From the NCBI GenBank assembly GCA_023265735.1, contig JAHFSN010000003.1:1-22900 (forward strand): a stretch of DNA of 22,900 nt. The letters run 5' to 3'. Below are positions 12,128 to 18,965 of the stretch, in pieces; position 1 is the stretch's first letter; each line of letters begins with the position of its first letter. The notes under the pieces were generated by a model, which saw only the letters and a program-made list of their open reading frames with translations, did no database searches and was not told where the DNA came from. The position numbers and the translations under genes are program-made. Origin of the DNA: Spirochaetaceae bacterium (GTDB lineage: Bacteria > Spirochaetota > Spirochaetia > JABEVK01).

Positions 12128-12339
12128 GACTCGAAGTCGTCGTATTCGAGGTCGTCGGTTTCGTCCTCAAGGTCGTCTTCGTCCTCGTAGTCGTCGAAAT
12201 CGTCCTCGTCTTCCAGATCATCGTAATCGTCGTCGAATCCTTCGTCCTCGTCCTCGTCCTCAAAGTCTTCGTCGAGGTCGTCGTCGTAGTCACTGTCGTA
12301 GTCGTCAAAGTCTTCGTCACTGAAACGATAGGAAGCCAT
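12124..12339 (-). CDS. Small, extremely acidic protein of unknown function
   Basis: This 71-residue protein contains 32 Asp and 14 Glu, about 65 percent acidic, with a single basic residue (Arg5). Aromatic or Leu residues recur every three to eight positions (for example Phe11, Tyr14, Tyr18, Leu22, Phe26), so it is not plain low-complexity sequence. I do not recognise a family. On its strand the ATG is preceded by AAAGG at a usable spacing, and a TTGACA-N17-TAAATT promoter lies further upstream. It is convergent with rsfS, sharing TTAA, and divergent from spoVG. Possible roles are nucleic-acid mimic, partner of a basic nucleic-acid-binding protein, or metal buffer; all are inference. It could also be a repeat-rich chance ORF, but the start signals argue against that. 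Confidence 0.62.
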   Translation of the reverse strand: MASYRFSDEDFDDYDSDYDDDLDEDFEDEDEDEGFDDDYDDLEDEDDFDDYEDEDDLEDETDDLEYDDFES

Positions 12340-12392
12340 GAACGTACCTTTGTTCAGAAATGTCGTCGGGCCCCACGAGCCTTTGTAGCTGG

Positions 12393-12421
12393 AATTTAAC
12401 CGCAGGCCCAGGGACTGTCAA
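12393..12421 (-). promoter_or_regulatory. Putative promoter of the acidic gene
   Basis: Read on the - strand, a perfect TTGACA (TGTCAA at 12416-12421) is followed after 17 nt by TAAATT (12393-12398), four of six matches to the -10 consensus. A start near 12387 would leave a leader of roughly 48 nt before the ATG at 12339. Confidence 0.5.
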
Positions 12422-12443
12422 TACAAAAAACAAGAATGACCCT

Positions 12444-12471
12444 TTGACAGAGTTCGTCAAAAAAGTATAAT
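12444..12471 (+). promoter_or_regulatory. spoVG promoter P1 (consensus sigma70 type)
   Basis: TTGACA at 12444-12449 and TATAAT at 12466-12471 are both perfect consensus hexamers, with a 16-nt spacer. This is the strongest promoter in the window. Transcription from about 12478 would give a leader near 119 nt. Confidence 0.82.
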
Positions 12472-12534
12472 CATTTCCTGTCTTATTCGGTCGCGGAATC
12501 CTAACCGTCGGCGGGGTCCTAAGGCGCTCAGAAT

Positions 12535-12563
12535 TTGCAACTTCCTTGGTGTCGGTTTACAAT
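12535..12563 (+). promoter_or_regulatory. spoVG promoter P2
   Basis: TTGCAA at 12535-12540 and TACAAT at 12558-12563 lie 17 nt apart. A start near 12570 would give a leader of about 27 nt with GGAGG at 12584-12588. It is weaker than P1 and lies inside the P1 leader. Confidence 0.5.
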
Positions 12564-12596
12564 GTGCCGAAAAGGTAACCGCCTGGAGGATGGCAC

Positions 12597-12881
12597 ATGA
12601 CGATCACCGACATCAGGATCCGTAAAGTTGCGGGTGAAGGGAAACTTAAAGCGTACGTCACCGTGACCTTTGAGAGTTGCTTCGTGGTTCACAATGTCAA
12701 GGTCATCCAAGGGGAGAGCGGGGTTTTTATCGCGATGCCCAGCCGGAGGACCAAGAACGGTGAATATAAGGACGTGGCCCATCCGATCAATACGGAGTTC
12801 CGGGCGCGCCTTCAGGAGCAGATTCTCGAAGCCTACGACCAGGCCGCCGATGCGCCTGCGGCCGAAGACGAAGAAGAGTGA
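12597..12881 (+). CDS. spoVG: SpoVG-family nucleic-acid-binding regulator
   Basis: This 94-residue SpoVG protein opens with MTITDIRIRKV and has the conserved core GVFIAMPSRRTKNGEYKDVAHPI, which is basic and binds nucleic acid. An acidic tail (EDEEE) closes it. SpoVG proteins bind DNA and RNA and act as global regulators; the Borrelia protein is a studied example. GGAGG at 12584-12588 sets the ATG at 12597 with an 8-nt gap. Two promoters lie upstream. Only 16 nt separate the stop from a tRNA gene, so spoVG, the tRNA and rplY are probably on one transcript. Confidence 0.95.
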   Translation: MTITDIRIRKVAGEGKLKAYVTVTFESCFVVHNVKVIQGESGVFIAMPSRRTKNGEYKDVAHPINTEFRARLQEQILEAYDQAADAPAAEDEEE

Positions 12882-12897
12882 AGGGCTAGCGCCCCAT

Positions 12898-12970
12898 TGG
12901 GACGTCGCCAAGTTGGCAAGGCTCCAGATTTTGGTTCTGGCATTCGCAGGTTCGAGTCCTGCCGTCCCAG
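12898..12970 (+). tRNA. tRNA-Gln (anticodon TTG)
   Basis: A full cloverleaf can be drawn. The acceptor stem is TGGGACG 12898-12904 with CGTCCCA 12963-12969, and G12970 is the discriminator. The D-stem is GCC 12907-12909 with GGC 12920-12922. The anticodon stem is CCAGA 12924-12928 with TCTGG 12936-12940, around a 7-nt loop with TTG at 12931-12933. The variable loop has 5 nt, and the T-stem is GCAGG 12946-12950 with CCTGC 12958-12962 enclosing TTCGAGT. The 3' CCA is not encoded; CTA follows, so CCA must be added by nucleotidyltransferase. The gene is embedded between spoVG and rplY. Confidence 0.95.
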
Positions 12971-12994
12971 CTATTTGAGCGCAAGGAGAAGAGA

Positions 12995-13666
12995 ATGGAA
13001 CAAGTGACCCTGGCCTTCCAGGACCGCAAAGAGCTGAAGAAGTCGGCTTCCCGGAGGCTGAGAGTGTCCGGCCGCATCCCCGCCGTCGTTTACGGGCAGG
13101 AGGGAGCGGTACCGATCTCGGTGGACGCACACGAATTTTCCCACCGGTTTGCTTCCTTTGGAGAGAATACCGTCATTAAGCTCCAGAACGGCAAGACCGT
13201 TTACGAAGTTCTGGTGAAGGACTACCAAGACGACATCCTGTCGGGCCATATCCAGCACATCGACTTTTACCACGTGAGCGCCACCAAGACGCTCCACGCA
13301 AAGGTTCCCGTGCACCTCGTGGGTACCGCAGCCGGAACCCGCGAAGGCGGCCTCCTGGAACGGGTGAGCCACGAAATTGAAGTGGAATGCTTGGCCAAGG
13401 ATATCCCCCACGACGTGAAGGTGGACGTTTCCGCCCTCGGGATGAACGACAGCATTTACGTCCGTGACCTGAAGTTCGCCCCTGGGATCAAGGTGCTGAC
13501 CAACATCGACGCTGTGGTGGCTCACGTGATCAGTACCCGGAGCCTGGACTCGGTGCCCGAGACCGAGACCGCCGGTGCCGAAACGGCCGAAGGCGACGCT
13601 GCGGCCCCCGCGGCTGGTGCCGCTGCGGCGGCCCCCGCGGGCAAGGTTCAGGAGAAGAAGGCCTGA
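12995..13666 (+). CDS. rplY: 50S ribosomal protein L25, long CTC type
   Basis: This 223-residue protein is the long, two-domain TL5/CTC form of L25, which binds 5S rRNA. The N-terminal L25 domain (about 1-95) includes KSASRRLRVSGRIPAVVYGQ and HIQHIDFYHV. The C-terminal beta domain (about 96-185) contains GTREGGLLERVSHEIEVECLAKDIP. An Ala/Pro/Glu-rich tail (about 186-223) ends in Lys and is probably disordered. AGGAG at 12984-12988 precedes ATG 12995, only 24 nt after the tRNA. The TGA at 13664-13666 overlaps the proposed CTG start of pth. Confidence 0.95.
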   Translation: MEQVTLAFQDRKELKKSASRRLRVSGRIPAVVYGQEGAVPISVDAHEFSHRFASFGENTVIKLQNGKTVYEVLVKDYQDDILSGHIQHIDFYHVSATKTLHAKVPVHLVGTAAGTREGGLLERVSHEIEVECLAKDIPHDVKVDVSALGMNDSIYVRDLKFAPGIKVLTNIDAVVAHVISTRSLDSVPETETAGAETAEGDAAAPAAGAAAAAPAGKVQEKKA

Positions 13667-14259
13667 TTCGACTGGTAATGGGTCTGGGAAATCCCGGACC
13701 CCGTTACCGTTTGACCCGGCACAACGCGGGTTTTTGGTTTCTCGATCGATGGGCTGGGTTGCTGGGGCTTTCCTTTCGGAAGCCTTGGTTCCAGCCCTTT
13801 GAATTCTGCGAGACCCGTCGGGGAAGCAATCGCCTGGTTCTGGTGAAGCCCTTGACTTTTGTGAATCGCTCCGGGCTGATCCTGGAACGCGTCCTCGGGA
13901 AGTTCGACGCTGCCCCCGGCGATCTTCTAGTGGTCTTTGACCAGATGGACCTTCCTCCAGGACGCCTTCGGATGAAACCCCATGGCTCTTCCGCGGGTCA
14001 CAATGGTTTAAAATCGATAGAGGCGGCCCTGGGGAACCAAGACTACCACCGCCTGGCCCTCGGCGTCGGCAGACCGACCCGGTCCGACGAGGTGGTGGAC
14101 CACGTCTTGGGCGGCCTGTCCGCCGAAGAAGCGGCGGCCACCCAGACCCTTCTGGATTGGGCCGTTCCGCTGGCCCATTCGTTGTGGAGCGATCGATGGG
14201 AGGTCCTGATTCATGCCTTCAACCAGCGCGACCGCCATCCTCCTTCAGACCCTCGGTGA
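13663..14259 (+). CDS. pth: Peptidyl-tRNA hydrolase, probable CTG start
   Basis: This enzyme releases tRNA from stalled peptidyl-tRNA. GLGNPGPRY and TRHNAGFWFLD carry the catalytic Asn and His, and FDQMDLPPGRLRMKPHGSSAGHNGLKSI is the substrate-binding signature. The first ATG is at 13678, but starting there would delete most of the first beta strand. Reading from CTG 13663 gives MIRLVMGLGNPG, matching the family. CTG 13663 has AGGAG at 13650-13654 with an ideal 8-nt gap and overlaps the rplY stop as CTGA. No ATG, GTG or TTG lies in frame upstream for at least 100 nt. ATT 13666 is a second non-standard option. From CTG the product is 198 residues, close to family length. Confidence 0.92.
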   Translation: MIRLVMGLGNPGPRYRLTRHNAGFWFLDRWAGLLGLSFRKPWFQPFEFCETRRGSNRLVLVKPLTFVNRSGLILERVLGKFDAAPGDLLVVFDQMDLPPGRLRMKPHGSSAGHNGLKSIEAALGNQDYHRLALGVGRPTRSDEVVDHVLGGLSAEEAAATQTLLDWAVPLAHSLWSDRWEVLIHAFNQRDRHPPSDPR

Positions 14260-15544
14260 TTCCGCGGCGACCTGGTTGGATGCCCGGCCCTGGGGAGTCG
14301 CCTACTCGGGAGGCCAGGATTCCGCGGTTCTCCTTTGGGCGCTGAGCCGGATTGCGGGTGCCGGGCGGTTGCAGGCCCTCCACGTCGACCACGGCTGGCG
14401 GTCGACGGAAGAACGGGAACGGGAATCCCAGATCGTCCAAGCTTGGTGCCAAACGCTGGGGGTCAATCTCTGGCAGTTTCCGCCCCCTTCGGCGGCCCGG
14501 GCCACCGAACAAGCCGCCCGGATCCATCGGTACCGCTGTTTCCGGGAGTTTCTGTCCCTCCATCCCCAGTCCCCCGTCTTCTTGGCCCATCACGCCGACG
14601 ACCAGGCGGAAACTATCCTCATGCGGATCCTCAAGGGACGATCCTGGCAGGGCTTGGGTGGCATCTCCATGCACCGGGGTCCCTTCATTCGGCCCATGCT
14701 TGGTCTTCCGCAATCGCTCCTGGCCGAGGTGGCCCGGGAACAAGCGATTCCCTTTCACGAGGACTCGACCAACGCGGACGACGGTCCGACCAGAAACTTT
14801 CTGCGGCTCAGGGTGTTTCCTCTTCTGCGTGAACGATTTCCCCGGGTCCGGGAGTCCTTGGGGGACCTGGCCCTCGCCTGGAAGCAGCTGGCCCCTTCGT
14901 CCCTTCCCGATCCTGCGTGGCGATTCTTCCGGGACGGGGCCGAGTGCAGTGCTTCGACCTGGGACCAGTGGGGCCCCCTGGTGCGCCAGGCCCAGCTGCT
15001 GGCCGTGGCGGCGAGGGTGCGGGAGTCGCCCTCCCTGAGCCGACGATTCCTCGAAACGGTTTCGACCGAAGGCCGCACCTCGGCGGCGGGAAACGGTTGG
15101 CGCTGGCGGCGGGTGGGGCGGGTGGTCCGATGGGAGGCGATTGCCGCAAGCGGCGTCTTGGAGTACTTTGTCAAGGCTACACCGGGAGTTGTTTACGATC
15201 TGGGATCGTATCGGTTCAGCTGGACCGCGGATACCCCCCCCGGAAGTCCTTCTTCGGTGCTGAGAGTCCCTTCGGTCGATCCGGCCCTTCCTTGGGTGTG
15301 GAGGTCGCCGGTTTCTGGTATGTCACTGAGTTCGACGGAGGGGCCTTGGGACCGGAAGGCCCGGCACAGACGGCTGGGTGCCCTGGAGCCCGATCGGTGT
15401 GCTTTGGTGATTCAGAACGATCAGGTCATTGCGGTCGTTGACCCTTCCGCAGGCCGGATTCGCTGGTTCGATTCCCGACGGGAAAAATTGAACAACACGG
15501 GTATTTTTGTTACGTTAGTAACACGGAGCGATTATGAACGATGA
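14213..15544 (+). CDS. tilS: tRNA(Ile)-lysidine synthase
   Basis: This 443-residue enzyme uses ATP to attach lysine to cytidine 34 of tRNA-Ile(CAU), so that it reads AUA codons. The PP-loop SGGQDS at 32-37 binds ATP. LHVDHGWR near 56-63, HHADDQAET at 126-134, and DSTN at 184-187 with RNFLR at 194-198 are TilS landmarks. The C-terminal half is diverged, as is usual. ATG 14213 follows GGGAGG at 14198-14203 and overlaps the end of pth by 47 nt, the longest overlap between genes in the window. The end overlaps ftsH by 11 nt. Confidence 0.9.
   Translation: MPSTSATAILLQTLGDSAATWLDARPWGVAYSGGQDSAVLLWALSRIAGAGRLQALHVDHGWRSTEERERESQIVQAWCQTLGVNLWQFPPPSAARATEQAARIHRYRCFREFLSLHPQSPVFLAHHADDQAETILMRILKGRSWQGLGGISMHRGPFIRPMLGLPQSLLAEVAREQAIPFHEDSTNADDGPTRNFLRLRVFPLLRERFPRVRESLGDLALAWKQLAPSSLPDPAWRFFRDGAECSASTWDQWGPLVRQAQLLAVAARVRESPSLSRRFLETVSTEGRTSAAGNGWRWRRVGRVVRWEAIAASGVLEYFVKATPGVVYDLGSYRFSWTADTPPGSPSSVLRVPSVDPALPWVWRSPVSGMSLSSTEGPWDRKARHRRLGALEPDRCALVIQNDQVIAVVDPSAGRIRWFDSRREKLNNTGIFVTLVTRSDYER
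15508..15523 (+). promoter_or_regulatory. Small stem-loop just upstream of the ftsH ribosome-binding site
   Basis: TGTTAC 15508-15513 pairs perfectly with GTAACA 15518-15523 around a GTTA loop, in a short AT-rich patch at the end of tilS. It ends one base before the GGAG at 15525-15528 used for ftsH. It could influence ftsH translation or be an operator-like dyad. A TTGAAC at 15488 with TACGTT at 15511 is too weak to call a promoter. Confidence 0.35.
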
Positions 15545-17414
15545 TGACGATAAGGAGAACAAGGGCCAGAACAATGGGTCCCAGCCTCCTTTTGATTTCC
15601 GAAAGAATCGGTTTGCTTTGGTCCTCTTTTTGGTGGTCATTGGACTCTTGGCGGCCATTCTCTTTTCCAACGACTTCAACAGCGGCCGAACGATTCCGTA
15701 TTCCACATTCCTGGAGTACCTCAACAAGGGCGACATTGACGCGGTGGAAATTCTCGACCAGGCGGAAATCACCGGGACACTGGGTTCGCGTTCCGGCAAT
15801 CTGGTGACCTTCTCGACAAAAATCCCCTATCCCGACTCCGACCTGATTCGTCTCCTCAAGGAAAAGAACGTCCGGATCTCCGGCGGCGTCAGGGCCCTCA
15901 ACCCCATGATCGTCATCCTCCAGTTCCTGCCTTGGACCATTGGCATCATCTTCATCTTCCTGATGTACCGGCAAATGCAGGGGGGAGGGGGAAAGGCCTT
16001 TGGTTTCGGGAAGAGCCGGGCCAAGAAGTACAACGACAAGGGAAAGAAGATCGTCTTTGCGGACGTGGCAGGACAGGAAGAGGCCAAGAACGAGCTCCAG
16101 GAAGTGGTGGAGTTTCTCAAGAATCCCGATCGGTTCACGGCTATCGGCGCGAAGATCCCCAAGGGCGTCCTCCTCGTGGGTATGCCCGGTACCGGAAAGA
16201 CCCTGATGGCCAAGGCCGTGGCGGGCGAGGCCGGAGTCAACTTCTATCATATGTCGGGTTCTGACTTTGTGGAGATGTTCGTCGGCGTCGGAGCCAGCCG
16301 GGTGAGGGACCTGTTTGAACAGGGACGACAGAACTCGCCGTGCATCCTGTTCATCGACGAAATCGACGCCGTGGGGCGCACCCGTGGCGCGGGCTACGGT
16401 GGGGGTCACGACGAACGGGAACAGACCCTCAATCAGTTGCTCGTGGAAATGGACGGGTTCGACACCAAGGACGCCGTCATTGTCATCGCGGCCACCAACC
16501 GGCCCGACGTTCTCGATCCCGCGCTCCTGCGGCCGGGCCGGTTCGACCGCCAGGTCGTCGTCGCCATGCCCGACGTGAAGGAAAGGGAAGCCATCATTCG
16601 CATCCATGCTCAGAAGATCAAGCTCGACGAGACAGTCGACCTGAACAGGATCGCCAAGGCTACCCCTGGCAGCTCGGGGGCCGACCTGGCCAACATGGTC
16701 AACGAGGCAGCGCTCTTTGCCGCCCGACGGGGGAAGGTGGAAGTCGGTATGCAAGACCTGGAGGAAGCCCGTGACAAGATCCTCATGGGGGTGGCCCGGC
16801 GGTCCAAGGTCATCCAGCCGAAGGAAAAGCTGGCCACGGCGTACCATGAAGCCGGCCACGCGCTGCTCCACTACCACCTGAAAGACACTGACCCCCTGCA
16901 CAAGGTCTCAGTGGTGCCGCGAGGGCGGGCGCTGGGTGTGGCCTTTTCGTTGCCCGACGAAGACAAATACAGCCGTGGCAAGAACTGGCTTCTGGATCGA
17001 ATCAAGATCTGCTACGGAGGCTACGCCGCCGAAGAGCTTGTCTTCGGGGAGACCACCACCGGCGTTCAGAACGATTTGGAACAGGCCACGACCCTGGCCC
17101 GTCGGATGGTTACGGAATGGGGGATGAGTGAGAAAGTGGGGCCCATGGCCCTGGGCTCCGAGGGCGAGCCCATCTTCCTCGGCAAGGAGATTGCCACCCA
17201 CAAGGACTATTCGGAAGAGACGGCCCGTACCATCGACGCTGAAATCCGCCGCATCCTCTCCGAGGGTCTCGAATCGGTTCGCCAGATTTTCAAGACCCAC
17301 CGGGATCAGTTGGACAAGTTGGCCAACGAACTCGTTGTCAAGGAAACCCTGGACGATGACGAAGTCCGCACCCTCCTAGGCTTCCCCCCGCGGGTCGCCG
17401 TCGCGGCGGAATAG
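15534..17414 (+). CDS. ftsH: ATP-dependent zinc metalloprotease FtsH
   Basis: This 626-residue inner-membrane AAA+ protease degrades misfolded and regulatory proteins. It has an acidic N-terminal tail, transmembrane segment 1 (about 27-45), a periplasmic domain (about 46-120), transmembrane segment 2 (about 122-145), an AAA module and a C-terminal protease. Walker A is GMPGTGKT at 216-223, with Met where Pro is usual. Walker B is ILFIDEIDAVG with Asp275 and Glu276. The second region of homology ends RPGRFDR. The zinc site is HEAGH at 438-442, with Asp514 as the third ligand. ATG 15534 follows GGAG at 15525-15528 and overlaps tilS by 11 nt. The stop TAG abuts the next ATG. Confidence 0.96.
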   Translation: MNDDDDKENKGQNNGSQPPFDFRKNRFALVLFLVVIGLLAAILFSNDFNSGRTIPYSTFLEYLNKGDIDAVEILDQAEITGTLGSRSGNLVTFSTKIPYPDSDLIRLLKEKNVRISGGVRALNPMIVILQFLPWTIGIIFIFLMYRQMQGGGGKAFGFGKSRAKKYNDKGKKIVFADVAGQEEAKNELQEVVEFLKNPDRFTAIGAKIPKGVLLVGMPGTGKTLMAKAVAGEAGVNFYHMSGSDFVEMFVGVGASRVRDLFEQGRQNSPCILFIDEIDAVGRTRGAGYGGGHDEREQTLNQLLVEMDGFDTKDAVIVIAATNRPDVLDPALLRPGRFDRQVVVAMPDVKEREAIIRIHAQKIKLDETVDLNRIAKATPGSSGADLANMVNEAALFAARRGKVEVGMQDLEEARDKILMGVARRSKVIQPKEKLATAYHEAGHALLHYHLKDTDPLHKVSVVPRGRALGVAFSLPDEDKYSRGKNWLLDRIKICYGGYAAEELVFGETTTGVQNDLEQATTLARRMVTEWGMSEKVGPMALGSEGEPIFLGKEIATHKDYSEETARTIDAEIRRILSEGLESVRQIFKTHRDQLDKLANELVVKETLDDDEVRTLLGFPPRVAVAAE

Positions 17415-18965
17415 ATGAATCGGCTCACCTTCCTCGTCCTGGGTACGCTGGCGGCAGTGTCGTTGCCTGCCCAGGAGTTGGGAAGGAGCGAGCAGCTTTA
17501 CCGGGCGTACCTATCGGAGACCGTCAGGAGGGGACTCCCCCTCCTGGGCCGGGAAGATCTTTCGTCCCCCTATTGGCCGGACCTTGATCGGCTCCGTACC
17601 GACGCGGCAAGCCTTGAACCCGGTGGCGATACCGACCTTGTTTCCGCGTGGATGGACCTGCAGCAGGGGCAGAAGGACGCGGCGCTGGAAGCCTTACGTC
17701 AAGGCTGGCCCCATCCACCGGTGAATCGTCTCGGTCCCCGGGATTGGGGCGAGGCCCTCTTTTTTGCATGGGACACTCAGGATCCGGAATGGACCCCGGC
17801 CTGGTTGGCGTGGGAGGGCAAGGCGTACAGTCCGCGCGGCCTGGTCCGGGGGATCGAGGGCTTGGAAGAGACCGATCCGTCGGCCGTCGTTGGGCTGCTC
17901 ACCCAGGCCCTGGAGCTGTATCCGGAGGACAGACGTTTCCTTCCCCTCGTGGCCCGCTATCCAGAAGCCGCCGTTTCCGGAGCTGGGCTGATTGCCCGAG
18001 ACCTGAAGCTGGGTGGCTGGTCAGACGCGTCCCTCCGGGTCCTCTTGGACCGGAAGCCCGAGGTCCGCGAGTCCCTCGCCAAAGCGGGTTACAGTCCGGC
18101 CCGTCTCGACGCAGCCCAGTCGCACAACTACGCAACATGGCTGGCCTCGGACCAGAAGCAGCCTCCCGCCGAAGGAGAGTGGTATTGGGACGCCAACCGC
18201 GATGGTTCGGAAGAGAGCCGGCTGGTCGTCCAGGGGGGACAGCTGGTTTCCTGGTCCCGGGACACGTCCGCGGGGATCTGGGCGCTTTCCCTCGCCGATG
18301 GAAAGCCAACTGCGGTGATCGAGACGAGGGCGGGCGCCACTTGGACGCTACAGTACGAGGCGTACCCCTGGGCCCACTCCCTGTCCTATAGCTGGGGTTC
18401 GCATCGAATCCTCTACAGATTCCGGCCTCTGGCCCAGGCGGTTCCTCTGTGGCCGGAGGAACGGTTTCTCGCGTCGGTCAACGCCCTGCCGTCCGTCCTG
18501 GCGGACCTGTGGCTTCCCCTGGATTCCCGGGCCCTGGCCCAGGGCGCCGCTTCGGTGGAAACCTGGGACCAAGCAGTGAGGACCCAAACGGTCTACCTCT
18601 ATCGGGGGCAAGTCTGGCTCTCGGTGGAGGACACCAACCGGGACGGTCGAGACGACACCTGGAGTTACTTTCGGTCCGGAGCTCTGGTGTCGGTTTACCG
18701 GGACCTCGAGGGGACCGGAACGGCAAACCTCAGGGAGCTCTACGAAAAGGGTCTCCTGGATCAGGTGCAAGTGAAGGCTGAGACGGGCCGGAACACAGAA
18801 TTTGTCTTGTTTCCCGAGGGTGTTCAGCTTTGGGATCCCCACGGTCAACAGCGGCCCCTGGAAAGGCTCTTCCTCTGGCCGGGGCAGGGCCGGTTGACGG
18901 CGCTGGTCTTTTCGGGTTCTTCTCTTCCATGGAACACAATGCCCCAATGGGAGCCTCGCCCGTGA
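17415..18965 (+). CDS. Secreted protein of unknown function with two DxNRDG calcium-loop-like repeats
   Basis: I do not recognise this 516-residue protein. Residues 1-19 look like a Sec signal peptide (LTFLVLGTLAAVSLPA), so it should be periplasmic or surface exposed. The first half is helical and rich in Trp and Leu. The second half contains two related segments starting at Asp259 (DANRDGSEE) and Asp406 (DTNRDGRDD). Each is followed about 12 residues later by GxLVS and then Arg-Asp. The DxNxDGxxE spacing resembles EF-hand or dockerin-type calcium loops. It begins directly after the ftsH stop (TAG then ATG) and its own TGA overlaps the next start as GTGA, so it is translated with ftsH and the HtrA-like lipoprotein. 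That suggests an envelope role, by context only. Confidence 0.85.
   Translation: MNRLTFLVLGTLAAVSLPAQELGRSEQLYRAYLSETVRRGLPLLGREDLSSPYWPDLDRLRTDAASLEPGGDTDLVSAWMDLQQGQKDAALEALRQGWPHPPVNRLGPRDWGEALFFAWDTQDPEWTPAWLAWEGKAYSPRGLVRGIEGLEETDPSAVVGLLTQALELYPEDRRFLPLVARYPEAAVSGAGLIARDLKLGGWSDASLRVLLDRKPEVRESLAKAGYSPARLDAAQSHNYATWLASDQKQPPAEGEWYWDANRDGSEESRLVVQGGQLVSWSRDTSAGIWALSLADGKPTAVIETRAGATWTLQYEAYPWAHSLSYSWGSHRILYRFRPLAQAVPLWPEERFLASVNALPSVLADLWLPLDSRALAQGAASVETWDQAVRTQTVYLYRGQVWLSVEDTNRDGRDDTWSYFRSGALVSVYRDLEGTGTANLRELYEKGLLDQVQVKAETGRNTEFVLFPEGVQLWDPHGQQRPLERLFLWPGQGRLTALVFSGSSLPWNTMPQWEPRP

Larger units (their letters stand above)
12340..12596. other. Divergent intergenic region between the acidic gene and spoVG
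   Basis: The 257-nt gap has an AT-rich centre (about 12393-12480) holding back-to-back -35 boxes: TGTCAA at 12416-12421 for the - strand and TTGACA at 12444-12449 for the + strand, 22 nt apart. A second + strand promoter lies nearer spoVG. The rest, including the leader from about 12478, shows no strong hairpin or recognised riboswitch. No additional gene is visible. Confidence 0.7.

Noticed and set aside
12883..12894. Hairpin GGGC-TAGC-GCCC between spoVG and the tRNA.
   Set aside because: A 4-bp stem with no T-tract; too weak for a terminator, and it is next to the tRNA acceptor stem.
18830..18961. Longer start for the HtrA-like protease at ATG 18830.
   Set aside because: It would place 44 extra residues before a clear lipoprotein signal peptide and overlap the previous gene by over 130 nt.
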